This document shows, piece by piece, positions 1 to 9,527 of a DNA stretch of 64,000 bases. The stretch is from assembly GCF_003026495.1 (NCBI RefSeq), contig NZ_PYMA01000010.1, positions 140,024 through 204,023 of the forward strand. Reading direction: 5' to 3'. The translations under genes were made by a program, and so were the position numbers. Within the stretch, counting starts at the first letter, position 1. Every line of letters starts with the position of its first letter. Source of the DNA: Photobacterium sanctipauli. Its GTDB lineage: Bacteria; Pseudomonadota; Gammaproteobacteria; Enterobacterales; Vibrionaceae. Under the pieces are notes generated by a model. That model was not told the DNA's origin, did no database searches, and was given only the letters and a program-made list of their open reading frames with translations.

Positions 1-59
1 TGGGTCATAGATGACGGACATCCCTCAATCAATAAAGTCTACGAATTTTTGGAGCAGAC

Positions 60-2057
60 ATGTCTTCTCGTAAAGAACTTGCTAATGCAATCCGTGCCCT
101 AAGCATGGACGGTGTTCAACAAGCAAACTCTGGCCACCCAGGTGCACCTATGGGTATGGCTGATATCGCTGAAGTACTGTGGCGCAGCCACATGAACCAC
201 AACCCACAAAACCCAGAGTGGGCTGATCGCGACCGTTTCATCCTGTCTAACGGCCACGGTTCAATGCTGATTTACTCTCTGCTTCACCTAACTGGCTACG
301 ATCTGTCTATCGACGATCTGAAAAACTTCCGCCAGCTACACTCTAAAACACCGGGTCACCCTGAATACGGTTACGCACCGGGTGTTGAGACAACCACTGG
401 CCCGCTAGGCCAGGGCATCACCAACGGTGTGGGTATGGCAATGGCTGAAAAAGCCCTGGCTGCCCAGTTCAACCGCGATGGCCACGACATCGTTGACCAC
501 AACACTTACGTGTTCATGGGCGACGGCTGTCTGATGGAAGGTATCTCTCACGAAGCATGTTCTCTTGCTGGCACACTGGGCCTAGGCAAGCTGATCGCAT
601 TCTGGGATGACAACGGCATCTCTATCGACGGTGAAGTTGAAGGTTGGTTCTCTGACGACACGCCTAAGCGCTTCGAATCTTACGGCTGGCACGTGATCCC
701 TGCAGTAGACGGCCACGATCCAGCAGCAATTAACGCTGCTATCGAAGCGGCGAAAGCTGAAACGGGCAAGCCAACGCTGATCTGTACCAAGACCATCATC
801 GGTTTCGGTTCACCAAACAAAGCGGGCTCTCACGACTGTCACGGTGCGCCACTAGGCCACGACGAAATTGCAGCAGCACGCGAGTTCCTAGGTTGGAACC
901 ACGGCCCATTCGAAATCCCTGCTGATATCGCAGCTGAGTGGGACGCTAAAGAAGCGGGCGCAGCGAAAGAAGCTGCTTGGAACGACAAGTTTGCAGCTTA
1001 TGAAGCGGCTTACCCTGAGCTAGCTGCTGAGTACAAGCGCCGTGTTAACGGTGAGCTACCAGCACAGTGGGAAGAGAAAGCGAACGCTATCATCGCTGAT
1101 CTGCAAGCTAACCCAGCGAACATCGCATCCCGTAAGGCTTCTCAGAACGCACTAGAAGCATTCGGCCAGATGCTACCTGAGTTCATGGGCGGCTCTGCTG
1201 ACCTGGCGCCATCTAACCTGACTATGTGGTCTGGTTCTAAGTCGCTAGAAGCAAACGACTTCTCTGGTAACTACATCCACTACGGTGTACGTGAGTTCGG
1301 CATGACCGCTATCATGAACGGTATCGCGCTACACGGTGGTTTCGTACCATACGGTGCAACTTTCCTAATGTTCATGGAATACGCGCGTAACGCAATGCGT
1401 ATGGCGGCACTGATGAAGGTGCAGAACATCCAGGTTTACACTCACGACTCTATCGGTCTGGGTGAAGACGGCCCGACTCACCAGCCGGTTGAGCAAATGG
1501 CATCACTTCGCCTAACGCCAAACATGAGCACATGGCGCCCATGTGACCAGGTTGAATCGGCAGTGGCTTGGAAACTGGCTATCGAGCGTAAAGACGGCCC
1601 AACATCGCTGATCTTCTCGCGCCAGAACCTAGCACAGCAAGCACGTACAGAAGCACAAGTTGCAGACATCGCGAAGGGTGCATACATCCTGAAAGATTGT
1701 GACGGCAAGCCTGAGCTGATCCTGATCGCAACTGGTTCTGAAGTTGAGCTAGCAGTCGCAGCGGCTGAGCAGCTAGCTGCAGAAGGCAAGCAAGTACGCG
1801 TTGTTTCAATGCCATCTACTGATGCATTCGACAAGCAAGACGCGGCTTACCGTGAAGCAGTACTGCCATCAGACGTGACGGCACGTATCGCTGTTGAAGC
1901 GGGCATTGCTGATTTCTGGTACAAGTACGTGGGCTTCAACGGCCGCATCATCGGTATGACGACCTTCGGCGAGTCTGCACCTGCAGGCGAACTATTCAAG
2001 ATGTTCGGCTTCACGGTTGAAAACGTCGTTGAAACAGCGAAAGAGCTTCTAGCTTAA
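60..2057 (+). CDS. tkt: Transketolase
   Basis: Thiamine-diphosphate enzyme of the non-oxidative pentose phosphate pathway; it moves two-carbon ketol units between sugar phosphates in the cytoplasm. The 665 residues match the usual bacterial length. [12 protein letters not shown] lies at residues 25-36 and the ThDP-binding GDG starts at residue 154 (GDGCLMEG). The start is supported by a GGAG element 6-10 bases ahead of the ATG. A strong terminator follows and epd-pgk-fbaA lies downstream on the same strand. Leucine is coded mostly by CTG and CTA, as expected for a highly expressed gene here. Whether a second tkt copy exists elsewhere cannot be judged from this window. Confidence 0.97.
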   Translation: MSSRKELANAIRALSMDGVQQANSGHPGAPMGMADIAEVLWRSHMNHNPQNPEWADRDRFILSNGHGSMLIYSLLHLTGYDLSIDDLKNFRQLHSKTPGHPEYGYAPGVETTTGPLGQGITNGVGMAMAEKALAAQFNRDGHDIVDHNTYVFMGDGCLMEGISHEACSLAGTLGLGKLIAFWDDNGISIDGEVEGWFSDDTPKRFESYGWHVIPAVDGHDPAAINAAIEAAKAETGKPTLICTKTIIGFGSPNKAGSHDCHGAPLGHDEIAAAREFLGWNHGPFEIPADIAAEWDAKEAGAAKEAAWNDKFAAYEAAYPELAAEYKRRVNGELPAQWEEKANAIIADLQANPANIASRKASQNALEAFGQMLPEFMGGSADLAPSNLTMWSGSKSLEANDFSGNYIHYGVREFGMTAIMNGIALHGGFVPYGATFLMFMEYARNAMRMAALMKVQNIQVYTHDSIGLGEDGPTHQPVEQMASLRLTPNMSTWRPCDQVESAVAWKLAIERKDGPTSLIFSRQNLAQQARTEAQVADIAKGAYILKDCDGKPELILIATGSEVELAVAAAEQLAAEGKQVRVVSMPSTDAFDKQDAAYREAVLPSDVTARIAVEAGIADFWYKYVGFNGRIIGMTTFGESAPAGELFKMFGFTVENVVETAKELLA

Positions 2058-2125
2058 TTGATACTTCAATGGGTGAGATGGGCGACACGCGCTTTGTGCT
2101 GATGGCGCCTATTTAATTCGAAGTG

Positions 2126-2160
2126 TAAAAAAAAGGCCTCGTTATGAGGCCTTTTTTATA
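2126..2160 (+). terminator. Rho-independent terminator after tkt
   Basis: An A-run leads into a GC-rich stem AAGGCCTC / GAGGCCTT with a GTTAT loop, followed by six T. It separates tkt from the epd transcription unit. The A-run on the other side would let it work in both directions, but no minus-strand gene ends here. Confidence 0.9.
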
Positions 2161-2165
2161 TGAAG

Positions 2166-2181
2166 TGAGATCTAAATCACG
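2166..2181. promoter_or_regulatory. CRP-like site upstream of epd (distal)
   Basis: TGAGA-TCTAAA-TCACG fits the CRP pattern TGTGA-N6-TCACA with one mismatch in each arm. It lies about 160 bases before the epd start. In E. coli the epd-pgk operon has a CRP-dependent promoter, so the site is plausible, but binding here is inference. Confidence 0.45.
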
Positions 2182-2261
2182 CTTTGGTTTACGGTTATTT
2201 TCCGCTTTTTTTGTGTGTTTTTGTTTTTAATTGTCTGATTTTTAATGTTATTTGTTGCTTG

Positions 2262-2277
2262 GGTGATTTCGCTCACA
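2262..2277. promoter_or_regulatory. CRP-like site upstream of epd (proximal)
   Basis: GGTGA-TTTCGC-TCACA matches the CRP pattern with a single mismatch (first T replaced by G). A possible -10 hexamer TATACA at 2305-2310 lies downstream, about 33 bases before the epd ATG. The spacing from the site centre to the implied transcription start is close to, but not exactly, the common class II position. Confidence 0.55.
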
Positions 2278-2342
2278 ATTATGGTGATTCTCGCCAAAGC
2301 TTGGTATACACTAACCCAGCTTAATAATTTTGTAGCACGGAT

Positions 2343-3419
2343 ATGACACTAAAAGTCGCAATAAATGGATTCGGTCGCATCGGTCGCAGTGTGCTTCGGG
2401 CATTGTACGAAAGCGGCAAGCACCATCAAATCGAGGTCGTGGCAGTCAACGAGTTGGCTGAGCCTGAGGCTATGGCTCACCTACTGCAATATGACACCAG
2501 CCATGGTCGCTTCCAAAAGCCTGTCAGCCATGACCAGGAGCATATGTTTATTGCTCATGAAAACGGCGGCCAGGACTCTATCCGAATCCTCCACCAATCC
2601 GAGCTGCATTTGTTGCCGTGGCAAGATCTGGGTATCGACATCGTACTCGATTGTACCGGCAAGTTTGGCTCCCGCGCCGATGGCGAAGCACACATCAAGG
2701 CCGGTGCAGGCAAGGTGCTATTTTCCCACCCGGCAGCCAACGATATAGACAATACGATCATCTACGGGGTGAACCACGAGTCCCTCAGGCCGGAACACAA
2801 GATAGTGTCGAACGGCTCTTGTACCACCAACTGTATTGTCCCTGTTATCAAAGTCCTGGACGAAGCATTCGGGATTGAATCCGGCACCATCACCACCATT
2901 CACTCGGCAATGAACGACCAGCAGGTCATCGATGCCTACCATACTGATTTACGCCGCACCCGCGCAGCCAGCCAATCCATCATCCCGGTAGATACCAAGT
3001 TACATTTGGGGATTGGTCGTATTTTTCCGAAATTTTCTGACAAATTCGAAGCGATCTCTGTGCGCGTGCCGACAATTAACGTTACCGCGATGGATTTAAG
3101 TGTCACGGTAAAGACAAACGTGAAAGTTAATGACGTAAATCAATCATTGTCTGGTGCGTCTCGTTGTACATTAGACGGCATTGTGGACTATACCGAAGCG
3201 CCACTTGTCTCAATAGACTTCAATCACGATCCCCATAGCGCGATTGTCGACGGTACCCAGACCAGGGTGAGCAACCAGCACCTGATCAAGCTGTTGGTCT
3301 GGTGTGATAACGAATGGGGCTTTGCCAACCGGATGCTAGACACCGCCTTGGCAATGCACGCTACCGACACAGCCGAAGCGGCTGGTGAGCGAGACTCTGC
3401 GGTTGGCGAGCAGCAATAA
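2343..3419 (+). CDS. epd: D-erythrose-4-phosphate dehydrogenase
   Basis: NAD-dependent oxidation of erythrose 4-phosphate to 4-phosphoerythronate, the first step of the DXP-dependent pyridoxal phosphate branch. The N-terminal [10 protein letters not shown] is the Rossmann loop of the GAPDH family, and the catalytic Cys sits in NGSCTTN near residue 160. Position directly upstream of pgk and fbaA separates it from glycolytic GapA. At 358 residues it is longer than the E. coli protein (339) because of an Ala/Glu-rich C-terminal tail, [16 protein letters not shown]. The PLP link is echoed by pdxJ and serA in the same window. The Shine-Dalgarno sequence is weak. Confidence 0.94.
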   Translation: MTLKVAINGFGRIGRSVLRALYESGKHHQIEVVAVNELAEPEAMAHLLQYDTSHGRFQKPVSHDQEHMFIAHENGGQDSIRILHQSELHLLPWQDLGIDIVLDCTGKFGSRADGEAHIKAGAGKVLFSHPAANDIDNTIIYGVNHESLRPEHKIVSNGSCTTNCIVPVIKVLDEAFGIESGTITTIHSAMNDQQVIDAYHTDLRRTRAASQSIIPVDTKLHLGIGRIFPKFSDKFEAISVRVPTINVTAMDLSVTVKTNVKVNDVNQSLSGASRCTLDGIVDYTEAPLVSIDFNHDPHSAIVDGTQTRVSNQHLIKLLVWCDNEWGFANRMLDTALAMHATDTAEAAGERDSAVGEQQ

Positions 3420-3497
3420 CGAATTATTAGGGCTTGGCAGTGACGCTGGGCCGACAAAACTTTGATTTTAAATTAATTAATGTTGAGAGGACAAACC

Positions 3498-4661
3498 ATG
3501 TCTGTAATCAAGATGACGGATCTGGAACTAGCGGGCAAACGCGTATTTATCCGTGCTGACCTAAACGTTCCTGTAAAAGACGGTAAAGTAACTTCTGATG
3601 CGCGTATCCTAGCGTCTCTACCTACTATCAAGAAGTGCCTAGAAGCTGGCGCGAAAGTAATGGTTACTTCTCACCTAGGTCGTCCAACTGAAGGCGAGTA
3701 CGCGGAAGAGTTCTCTCTACAGCCTGTAGTTAACTACCTAAACGACGCACTAGATTGCGACGTTAAACTAGCGAAAGATTACCTAGACGGCCTTGAGCTG
3801 AACGCTGGTGAGCTAGTTGTTCTTGAAAACGTTCGCTTCAACAAAGGCGAGAAGAAGAACGAAGAAGAGCTATCTAAGAAATACGCTGCGCTATGTGACG
3901 TATTCGTAATGGACGCATTCGGTACTGCTCACCGTGCACAGGCATCTACTCACGGTGTTGGTACTTACGCACCAGTAGCATGTGCAGGTCCTCTTCTTGC
4001 TGCTGAGCTAGAAGCGCTAGGCAAAGCAATGGACAACCCAGCTCGTCCGCTAGTTGCTATCGTTGGTGGTTCTAAAGTTTCTACTAAACTAACAGTACTT
4101 GAGTCGCTATCAAAAGTTGCTGACCAGCTAGTTGTTGGTGGCGGTATTGCGAACACATTCATTGCAGCAGAAGGCCACAATGTTGGTAAATCTCTGTACG
4201 AAGCAGACCTAATTGAAACTGCTCAGAAGCTAATGAAAGAGTGTTCAATCCCTGTTGCAACTGACGTTGCTTGTGCGAAAGCATTCGACGAGAACGCGGA
4301 AGCTGAAATCAAGAACGTTGCAGACGTAGCTGACGACGACATGATTTTCGACCTAGGCCCGGATTCAACTGCGGCACTGGCTGAAATTATCGGCAACGCG
4401 AAAACAATTCTTTGGAATGGCCCAGTTGGCGTATTCGAGTTCAAGAACTTCGAAGCAGGTACGGCTGGTATCTCTAAAGCAATCGCAGAGTCAGAAGGTT
4501 TCTCTGTAGCAGGTGGTGGTGACACGCTAGCGGCTATCGACAAGTTCGGTATCAAAGCTGACGTTTCTTACATCTCTACTGGTGGCGGTGCATTCCTTGA
4601 GTTCGTTGAAGGTAAGGTACTTCCAGCTGTTGCAATGCTTGAAGAGCGCGCAAAAGCTTAA
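3498..4661 (+). CDS. pgk: Phosphoglycerate kinase
   Basis: Interconverts 1,3-bisphosphoglycerate and 3-phosphoglycerate with ATP formation in glycolysis. The open frame begins at 3480 (MLRGQT...), but the ATG at 3498 is preceded by GAGAGGA at a good distance and gives the standard N-terminus [23 protein letters not shown] split as usual for the family; the product is then 387 residues. The nucleotide-binding GGSKVSTK and the C-terminal GPVGVFE and GGGDTLAA motifs are visible. It lies 78 bases after epd with no terminator between, so they are probably cotranscribed. Leucine codons are almost all CTA. Confidence 0.97.
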   Translation: MSVIKMTDLELAGKRVFIRADLNVPVKDGKVTSDARILASLPTIKKCLEAGAKVMVTSHLGRPTEGEYAEEFSLQPVVNYLNDALDCDVKLAKDYLDGLELNAGELVVLENVRFNKGEKKNEEELSKKYAALCDVFVMDAFGTAHRAQASTHGVGTYAPVACAGPLLAAELEALGKAMDNPARPLVAIVGGSKVSTKLTVLESLSKVADQLVVGGGIANTFIAAEGHNVGKSLYEADLIETAQKLMKECSIPVATDVACAKAFDENAEAEIKNVADVADDDMIFDLGPDSTAALAEIIGNAKTILWNGPVGVFEFKNFEAGTAGISKAIAESEGFSVAGGGDTLAAIDKFGIKADVSYISTGGGAFLEFVEGKVLPAVAMLEERAKA

Positions 4662-4669
4662 TTATTAGG

Positions 4670-4690
4670 GCGGGAGCAAGCTGCTCCCGC
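4670..4690 (+). other. Stem-loop between pgk and fbaA
   Basis: Perfect 9-bp inverted repeat GCGGGAGCA / TGCTCCCGC with a 3-base loop, 8 bases after the pgk stop. There is no T-run, so it is not a classical terminator. It could stabilise the 3' end of the epd-pgk message or act as a processing site that decouples pgk from fbaA. Confidence 0.7.
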
Positions 4691-4741
4691 ACTGAAATGT
4701 TTGTGATTTAGGTCTGGTTTTACTAGAATACCCGACCAGCA

Positions 4742-4753
4742 GCAAACGTTTGC
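4742..4753. promoter_or_regulatory. LacI/GalR-family-like palindrome upstream of fbaA
   Basis: GCAAACGTTTGC is a perfect 12-bp palindrome with the central CG typical of LacI-family operators, and it matches the core of the PurR box. It lies 48 bases before the fbaA ATG. E. coli fbaA is controlled by Cra, another member of this family; which regulator acts here is unknown. Confidence 0.5.
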
Positions 4754-4800
4754 AAAGATTTAAAATTCACACAGACAACAAGGCAAATAGGACTATTGTT

Positions 4801-5877
4801 ATGTCTAAGATCTTCGATTTCGTAAAACCTGGTGTTATTTCTGGCGACGACGTACAGAAAGTATTTGAAGTTGCAAAAGAGAACAAATTTGCTCTTCCAG
4901 CGGTTAACGTTGTTAACACTGACTCTGTAAACTCTGTACTAGAAGCTGCTGCTAAAGTTAAAGCACCAGTTGTTGTTCAGTTCTCTAACGGCGGTGCTGC
5001 ATTCTTCGCTGGTAAAGGCCTGAAACTAGAAGGTCAGGAAGCGCAAATCATGGGTGCTGTAGCTGGTGCGAAATACGTACACGCTGTTGCTGAGTCTTAC
5101 GGTGTGCCAGTTATCCTTCACACTGACCACGCTGCTAAGAAGCTTCTTCCATGGATCGACGGTCTACTAGACGCGGGTGAAGAGTTCTTCGCTCAAACTG
5201 GTAAGCCTCTATTCTCTTCTCACATGATCGACCTTTCTGAAGAGTCGCTAGAAGAGAACATCGAAATCTCTGGCCAGTACCTAGAGCGTATGGCTAAGAT
5301 GGGTATGACGCTAGAAATCGAACTAGGTTGTACTGGTGGTGAAGAAGACGGCGTTGATAACTCTCACATGGACGCATCTGAGCTATACACTTCTCCAGAA
5401 GACGTAGCTTACGCTTACGAGAAACTTGTTGCTATCAGCCCACGTTTCACTATCGCTGCATCTTTCGGTAACGTACACGGTGTATACAAGCCAGGTAACG
5501 TTGTTCTAACTCCAACTATCCTACGTGACTCTCAAGCACACTGTGCAGAGAAGTTCGGTATTGCTGGTAACGCACTAAACTTCGTATTCCACGGTGGTTC
5601 TGGTTCTTCTCAGGAAGAAATCGAAGAGTCAATCGGCTACGGTGTTATCAAAATGAACATCGATACTGATACTCAGTGGGCAACTTGGGATGGCGTTCGT
5701 GCGTACGAAGCGGAAAATCGTGACTTCCTACAGGGCCAGATCGGTAACCCAACTGGCGAAGACGCGCCTAACAAGAAATACTACGATCCACGCGTATGGC
5801 TACGTGCTGGTCAGGTTGGTATGGTTAACCGTCTTGAGCAAGCATTCAAAGACCTTAACGCTATCGACGTACTATAA
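4801..5877 (+). CDS. fbaA: Class II fructose-bisphosphate aldolase
   Basis: Zinc-dependent reversible cleavage of fructose 1,6-bisphosphate into DHAP and glyceraldehyde 3-phosphate. Counting from the ATG at 4801 (MSKIFDF) gives 358 residues, and D109-H110 in HTDHAAKK fall at the same positions as the catalytic Asp and zinc His of the E. coli class IIA enzyme. FHGGSGSS near residue 265 is the phosphate loop. The frame is open upstream to 4750, but the homologous N-terminus and a nearby AGGACTATTGTT leader favour 4801. It is the third gene of the epd-pgk-fbaA set, with its own possible operator. Strong CTA leucine preference suggests high expression. Confidence 0.97.
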   Translation: MSKIFDFVKPGVISGDDVQKVFEVAKENKFALPAVNVVNTDSVNSVLEAAAKVKAPVVVQFSNGGAAFFAGKGLKLEGQEAQIMGAVAGAKYVHAVAESYGVPVILHTDHAAKKLLPWIDGLLDAGEEFFAQTGKPLFSSHMIDLSEESLEENIEISGQYLERMAKMGMTLEIELGCTGGEEDGVDNSHMDASELYTSPEDVAYAYEKLVAISPRFTIAASFGNVHGVYKPGNVVLTPTILRDSQAHCAEKFGIAGNALNFVFHGGSGSSQEEIEESIGYGVIKMNIDTDTQWATWDGVRAYEAENRDFLQGQIGNPTGEDAPNKKYYDPRVWLRAGQVGMVNRLEQAFKDLNAIDVL

Positions 5878-5900
5878 GTTACGTTTAGCTTTAAGCCTTT

Positions 5901-5928
5901 TAAAAAACCCGCCTCGGCGGGTTTTTTT
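5901..5928 (+). terminator. Rho-independent terminator after fbaA
   Basis: AAAAAACCCGCC-TC-GGCGGGTTTTTTT: a very stable stem with a seven-base T-run, ending the epd-pgk-fbaA unit. Confidence 0.93.
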
Positions 5929-6154
5929 ATGCCTGAAGAACAGGGTATGACTCGCTTGTCATTTTTTGTTGGCGTTTTTTGTGCCGAAGAGTATTATCCG
6001 CCGCGAAAAAGAGCTTTCAATGCTCTACAAAATGAATAAATTGCTGATATATTGGCAGTTGCATAAGTAATTTATATAAACGAGCCTATGATTATTTGTG
6101 TTTCCCGGTTTATTTTGGTGGGAATGGAAATAACATTTGCAGGATGAGAAATGT

Positions 6155-7075
6155 ATGAGTGAGAGTACTGTTTCAGATACCGTGACGGATACCGTCTCCG
6201 GTGTCGCAGATTCGGTGGTGGAGACCATCAAGGATAATGAACTAACCTCGGGTGTGCTCAATGCAGGTACCTGGGTTGCCGACAACCAAGAATTGTTGAT
6301 CCAGTACGGGGTGAATATCCTGTCTGCGCTGATCATCCTTTTCATCGGTAATATTATCACCAAGAGCATCGCTAACGGCGTGGCAAAAATGCTGCGCAAG
6401 AAAGACATGGATGAAGCGGTCGTTGAGTTCTTGCACTCGCTTGTTCGCTACCTGCTGTTTGTGATTGTACTGATTGCGGCATTGGGCCGGGTTGGGGTAC
6501 AAACGGCCTCTGTGGTTGCGGTGATCGGTGCCGCCGGTCTTGCTGTCGGCCTGGCATTGCAAGGCTCGCTATCCAACTTTGCCGCTGGCGTACTGATTGT
6601 CGCCTTCCGCCCGTTCAAGTCCGGTGACTTTGTCGAAATCGGCGGTGTGTCGGGATCGGTTGAATCTATCCAGGTGTTCTCAACCATCTTGAATACCCCG
6701 GATAACAAAATGGTGGTGGTACCAAACTCGTCGGTGATTGGTGGCCCGATAACCAACTACTCCCGCCACAAAACCCGCCGTATCGATTTGGTGATTGGCG
6801 TGTCATACGATGCTGATCTTCAGCATACCAAGGCTGTACTTACCCGTATCATCGAGGCCGATGAGCGTATCTTGAAAGATCCGGAGCCGACCGTTGGTGT
6901 GTTGGCATTGGCAGACTCTTCGGTGAACTTCGCCGTGCGCCCATGGGTAAACACTTCTGACTACTGGGATGTCTACTTCGACTTGATGCAGGCCATCAAA
7001 GAAGAGCTGGATAAGGAAAACATTGGTATTCCTTACCCGCAGATGGATGTCCACCTGAACAAAGTAGAAAGCTAA
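6155..7075 (+). CDS. mscS: Small-conductance mechanosensitive channel (MscS)
   Basis: Inner-membrane channel that opens under membrane tension and releases solutes on hypo-osmotic shock. From the ATG at 6155 the product has 306 residues. After a Thr/Val-rich N-terminal stretch there are three hydrophobic segments: residues about 44-66, 85-105 and the pore helix with the Gly/Ala pattern AVIGAAGLAVGLALQGSLSN. The beta domain follows (GDFVEIGGVSGSVESI, VVVPNSSVIGGPITNYS). This is the short MscS architecture, not MscK or MscM. An in-frame TTG at 6137 is a less likely start. It is separated from fbaA by a terminator and has its own terminator. Confidence 0.93.
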   Translation: MSESTVSDTVTDTVSGVADSVVETIKDNELTSGVLNAGTWVADNQELLIQYGVNILSALIILFIGNIITKSIANGVAKMLRKKDMDEAVVEFLHSLVRYLLFVIVLIAALGRVGVQTASVVAVIGAAGLAVGLALQGSLSNFAAGVLIVAFRPFKSGDFVEIGGVSGSVESIQVFSTILNTPDNKMVVVPNSSVIGGPITNYSRHKTRRIDLVIGVSYDADLQHTKAVLTRIIEADERILKDPEPTVGVLALADSSVNFAVRPWVNTSDYWDVYFDLMQAIKEELDKENIGIPYPQMDVHLNKVES

Positions 7076-7092
7076 GCCTTTCTAGCGAGAAC

Positions 7093-7121
7093 AAAAAATG
7101 GAGCTTCGAGCTCCATTTTTT
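7093..7121 (+). terminator. Rho-independent terminator after mscS
   Basis: AAAAAATGGAGCT-TCG-AGCTCCATTTTTT. The symmetric A/T flanks let it also stop transcripts from the minus-strand gene that ends at 7160. Confidence 0.92.
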
Positions 7122-7159
7122 ATGCGCAGGCTAAGCCTGCTAAGGGTCCGTGATGGCTA

Positions 7160-7696
7160 TCAGGCGGTCTGCTGTGGGGCCTGCAGGGGGATCACCTTGT
7201 TGGGTAGGGCACCGAGCAGGGTATCAAGATCCCCGCTGGCAAAGGCGAAGGTGATCTCGGGCTTGCCCGGTGTGAACATCAACTCGTCATGTTGGTAGAG
7301 CACGGGATCAACCAGCATCACGACATCGCTTGGTAAGCCAAACGGGCAAACCGCGCCCGGGGTACAGCCAATCGCCGCGATCATTTCGTCGTGGCTGCAA
7401 ACCGACACCCGCTTGCCGAGGATTAGCTTGACTAGCTTGCTGTCCAACCGGCTGTCACGGTGGGTCAGCAGCAGGCAGTGGCCGCCGCCCTTAATTTTCA
7501 TGAACAGGCTTTTGGTTGGCGCCGCTGTCCAACCAAGTTCAGCCGCAATCCTGGCATCGGTCTCGAAATCTAAGATAGGCTCGTGCTGCCAAGCTTGGTA
7601 GGCCACGCCGGTTTGGCTAAACAATGCCAAGTTGGCGAGATAAATGGCCTCGAGCTGTTCGGTTGGGTGTTCGGTTAATGGGTTATCAAGCAACAT
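7160..7696 (-). CDS. YbaK/ProX-type aminoacyl-tRNA deacylase
   Basis: 178-residue stand-alone editing-domain protein of the YbaK/ProRS-INS family, the group that removes wrongly attached amino acids such as alanine from tRNA-Pro in trans. The central TKSLFMKIKGG contains the conserved Lys, and GCTPGAVCPFG near residues 110-120 is the signature substrate loop of ProXp-ala/PrdX-like members. The start overlaps the 3' end of argO by 11 bases on the same strand, so the two are translationally linked. A second, more distant YbaK-type protein is coded at 20450-20911. Substrate identity cannot be read from sequence alone. Confidence 0.85.
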   Translation of the reverse strand: MLLDNPLTEHPTEQLEAIYLANLALFSQTGVAYQAWQHEPILDFETDARIAAELGWTAAPTKSLFMKIKGGGHCLLLTHRDSRLDSKLVKLILGKRVSVCSHDEMIAAIGCTPGAVCPFGLPSDVVMLVDPVLYQHDELMFTPGKPEITFAFASGDLDTLLGALPNKVIPLQAPQQTA

Positions 7697-8318
7697 ACTG
7701 GCTCCAAAGTCCTTTGGCTAAGTGGCTGGCAATGAAGAACATCATAGCAGCAACTGCAAAGTCGATGCCGCGCTTCACCTTGGGTTTTGATAACGTCGGC
7801 CCTAGCTTGGCCGCACCCATTGATAGGGTGTAGAACCACACGATCGATGCCATGACCGTGCCGATAGCAAACGAAATCCGCTCGTTGCCCTCAAACTGGC
7901 CACCGATAGAGCCGAGGATCACCACGGTATCTAGGTACATGTGCGGGTTAAGCACTGTGACTGCCAGCGCCCCCAAGATCACCGCGCGGCGGCCGCGGGC
8001 AAGTACTTGCTTGGATTGCTCTTGATCGGCCACGGGGCGAAGTGCGCTGCTTAGCGAAAGCGAGCCGTAGAAGGTCAGGAACAAGATACCGCCAATGGTA
8101 ACGCTGGTTAGCAGGGTCTCGTTGCTAGACAGCAAAGCGCCGCCGCCGAAGATCCCCAAGCTGATAAACAAGGCATCGAGCATGCTACAAATGGTCGCCG
8201 TGGTCAGGTGATGGTTGCGCTTGATCCCCTGGTTCAATACGAAGGCATTTTGTGCCCCGATTGGAATGATCATGGTGGCTCCGAGGCCGAATCCTTGTAA
8301 TAGCGCCCAAATACTCAT
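7686..8318 (-). CDS. argO: LysE-family arginine/lysine exporter (ArgO)
   Basis: Inner-membrane exporter of basic amino acids. The 210 residues show the LysE/RhtB N-terminus GFGLGATMIIPIGAQNAFVLNQG and about five to six hydrophobic segments. The gene is divergent from argP, which activates argO in E. coli in response to arginine; the 169-base intergenic region should hold the ArgP site. A YbaK-type editing gene overlaps its end, an association I would not have predicted for an exporter. Confidence 0.93.
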   Translation of the reverse strand: MSIWALLQGFGLGATMIIPIGAQNAFVLNQGIKRNHHLTTATICSMLDALFISLGIFGGGALLSSNETLLTSVTIGGILFLTFYGSLSLSSALRPVADQEQSKQVLARGRRAVILGALAVTVLNPHMYLDTVVILGSIGGQFEGNERISFAIGTVMASIVWFYTLSMGAAKLGPTLSKPKVKRGIDFAVAAMMFFIASHLAKGLWSQYVA

Positions 8319-8487
8319 GTTGCTGTATACCTTGTTTTTTTCATTGTGGTTAAGTGATGGCGCAAGGATACGCTGGGCTATGCTGTTAAGTACAACTAAT
8401 AAAATTTATCTATCATAAGTTTGTCTAATGATGATAATTTAACGCTTTGCTATCGCCACCAATGCGGAAAATATTAAGGAAAACAAG

Positions 8488-9384
8488 ATGCGGGGACTCG
8501 ATTATCGTTGGATTGAAGCGTTAGATGCCGTGATTGCCCAGCGGGGCTTCGAGCGGGCGGCAGAGCACTTGTGCATCACCCAGTCGGCAGTCTCCCAGCG
8601 GGTGAAGCAACTGGAAAAGTTGATGGCGCAACCGATGTTGGTAAGGGAGCAACCGCCACGGCCCACAGCGGCGGGGCAGAAGATGCTTGGCCTCTATCGC
8701 AGGGTGCGCTTGCTAGAGCAGGAGCTATTACCGGAGATCACCCCGGATGATGTCAGCCAGCCATTGTCGGTGTCAATTGCGACCAATGCCGATAGCTTGG
8801 CGACTTGGTTATTACCGGCACTTAGCCCCCTGCTGAAATCACGCCGAATCGAGCTCAATTTGATGATCGAGGACGAGGCGCGCACCCTTGATAAGCTCCG
8901 TAGCGGTGAAGTGGTGGGGGCCATTAGTATGGATGCCACGCCGATGCAGGGCTGCGTAGCCGATTACCTTGGCCGGGTCGACTTCCTCTGCGTTGCCAGC
9001 CCCGAGTTCGCGGCTAAATACTTTGCTGATGGGGTGACCCGGGAAAGCCTACTCAATGCGCCAGGTGTTGCTTTCGATCAGCACGATGACATGCATGAGC
9101 GGTTTATCCAGCAGCACTTCAACTTACCGCTTGGTAGTGTGATGAAGCATACCGTCCGCTCGTCTGAAGCCTTTGTGCGCTTGGCGTTGGAAGGCATTGC
9201 CTTTAGTTTGATACCCAAGGTGCAAATACTTGATGAACTTGAGAATGGCAGGTTAGTGAATGTCACACCAGATATCTTTCTTACCAGGCGGATGTATTGG
9301 CACCATTGGGCGTTGGAAAGCGGTGTGTTGACAGAGCTCTCCCTGCAACTCACCCAGCATGCCCGTACCGTGCTGCCGCAGTAG
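8488..9384 (+). CDS. argP: LysR-type regulator ArgP (IciA)
   Basis: Transcriptional regulator of 298 residues. The N-terminal winged HTH reads [24 protein letters not shown] (residues about 20-43, given here in part as its pattern AAEHL..SAVSQRV), followed by a two-lobed effector domain. [15 protein letters not shown] is the typical ArgP start. In E. coli it binds arginine or lysine and activates or traps RNA polymerase at argO and other promoters. The divergent argO partner confirms the assignment. The start is preceded by AAGGAAAA. Confidence 0.93.
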   Translation: MRGLDYRWIEALDAVIAQRGFERAAEHLCITQSAVSQRVKQLEKLMAQPMLVREQPPRPTAAGQKMLGLYRRVRLLEQELLPEITPDDVSQPLSVSIATNADSLATWLLPALSPLLKSRRIELNLMIEDEARTLDKLRSGEVVGAISMDATPMQGCVADYLGRVDFLCVASPEFAAKYFADGVTRESLLNAPGVAFDQHDDMHERFIQQHFNLPLGSVMKHTVRSSEAFVRLALEGIAFSLIPKVQILDELENGRLVNVTPDIFLTRRMYWHHWALESGVLTELSLQLTQHARTVLPQ

Positions 9385-9410
9385 TACCCCCCCGGTATAA
9401 CCACCATTGA

Positions 9411-9453
9411 TAAAAGCTAAAATAAAACACTGTACAAAAAATTTTAGCTTTTA
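9411..9453. repeat. Perfect 13-bp inverted repeat after argP
   Basis: TAAAAGCTAAAAT at 9411-9423 is repeated in inverse at 9441-9453 with a 17-base loop. It lies 27 bases after the argP stop and is followed by GGGATTTTTTC. It may be a weak AT-rich terminator for argP or an operator for the next gene. Confidence 0.6.
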
Positions 9454-9527
9454 GGGATTTTTTCAAATATCACGTTGTCCTATAGGAGTAAGAAAATAAT
9501 ATTGATTGGTTAGATAGGAAGATCCTG

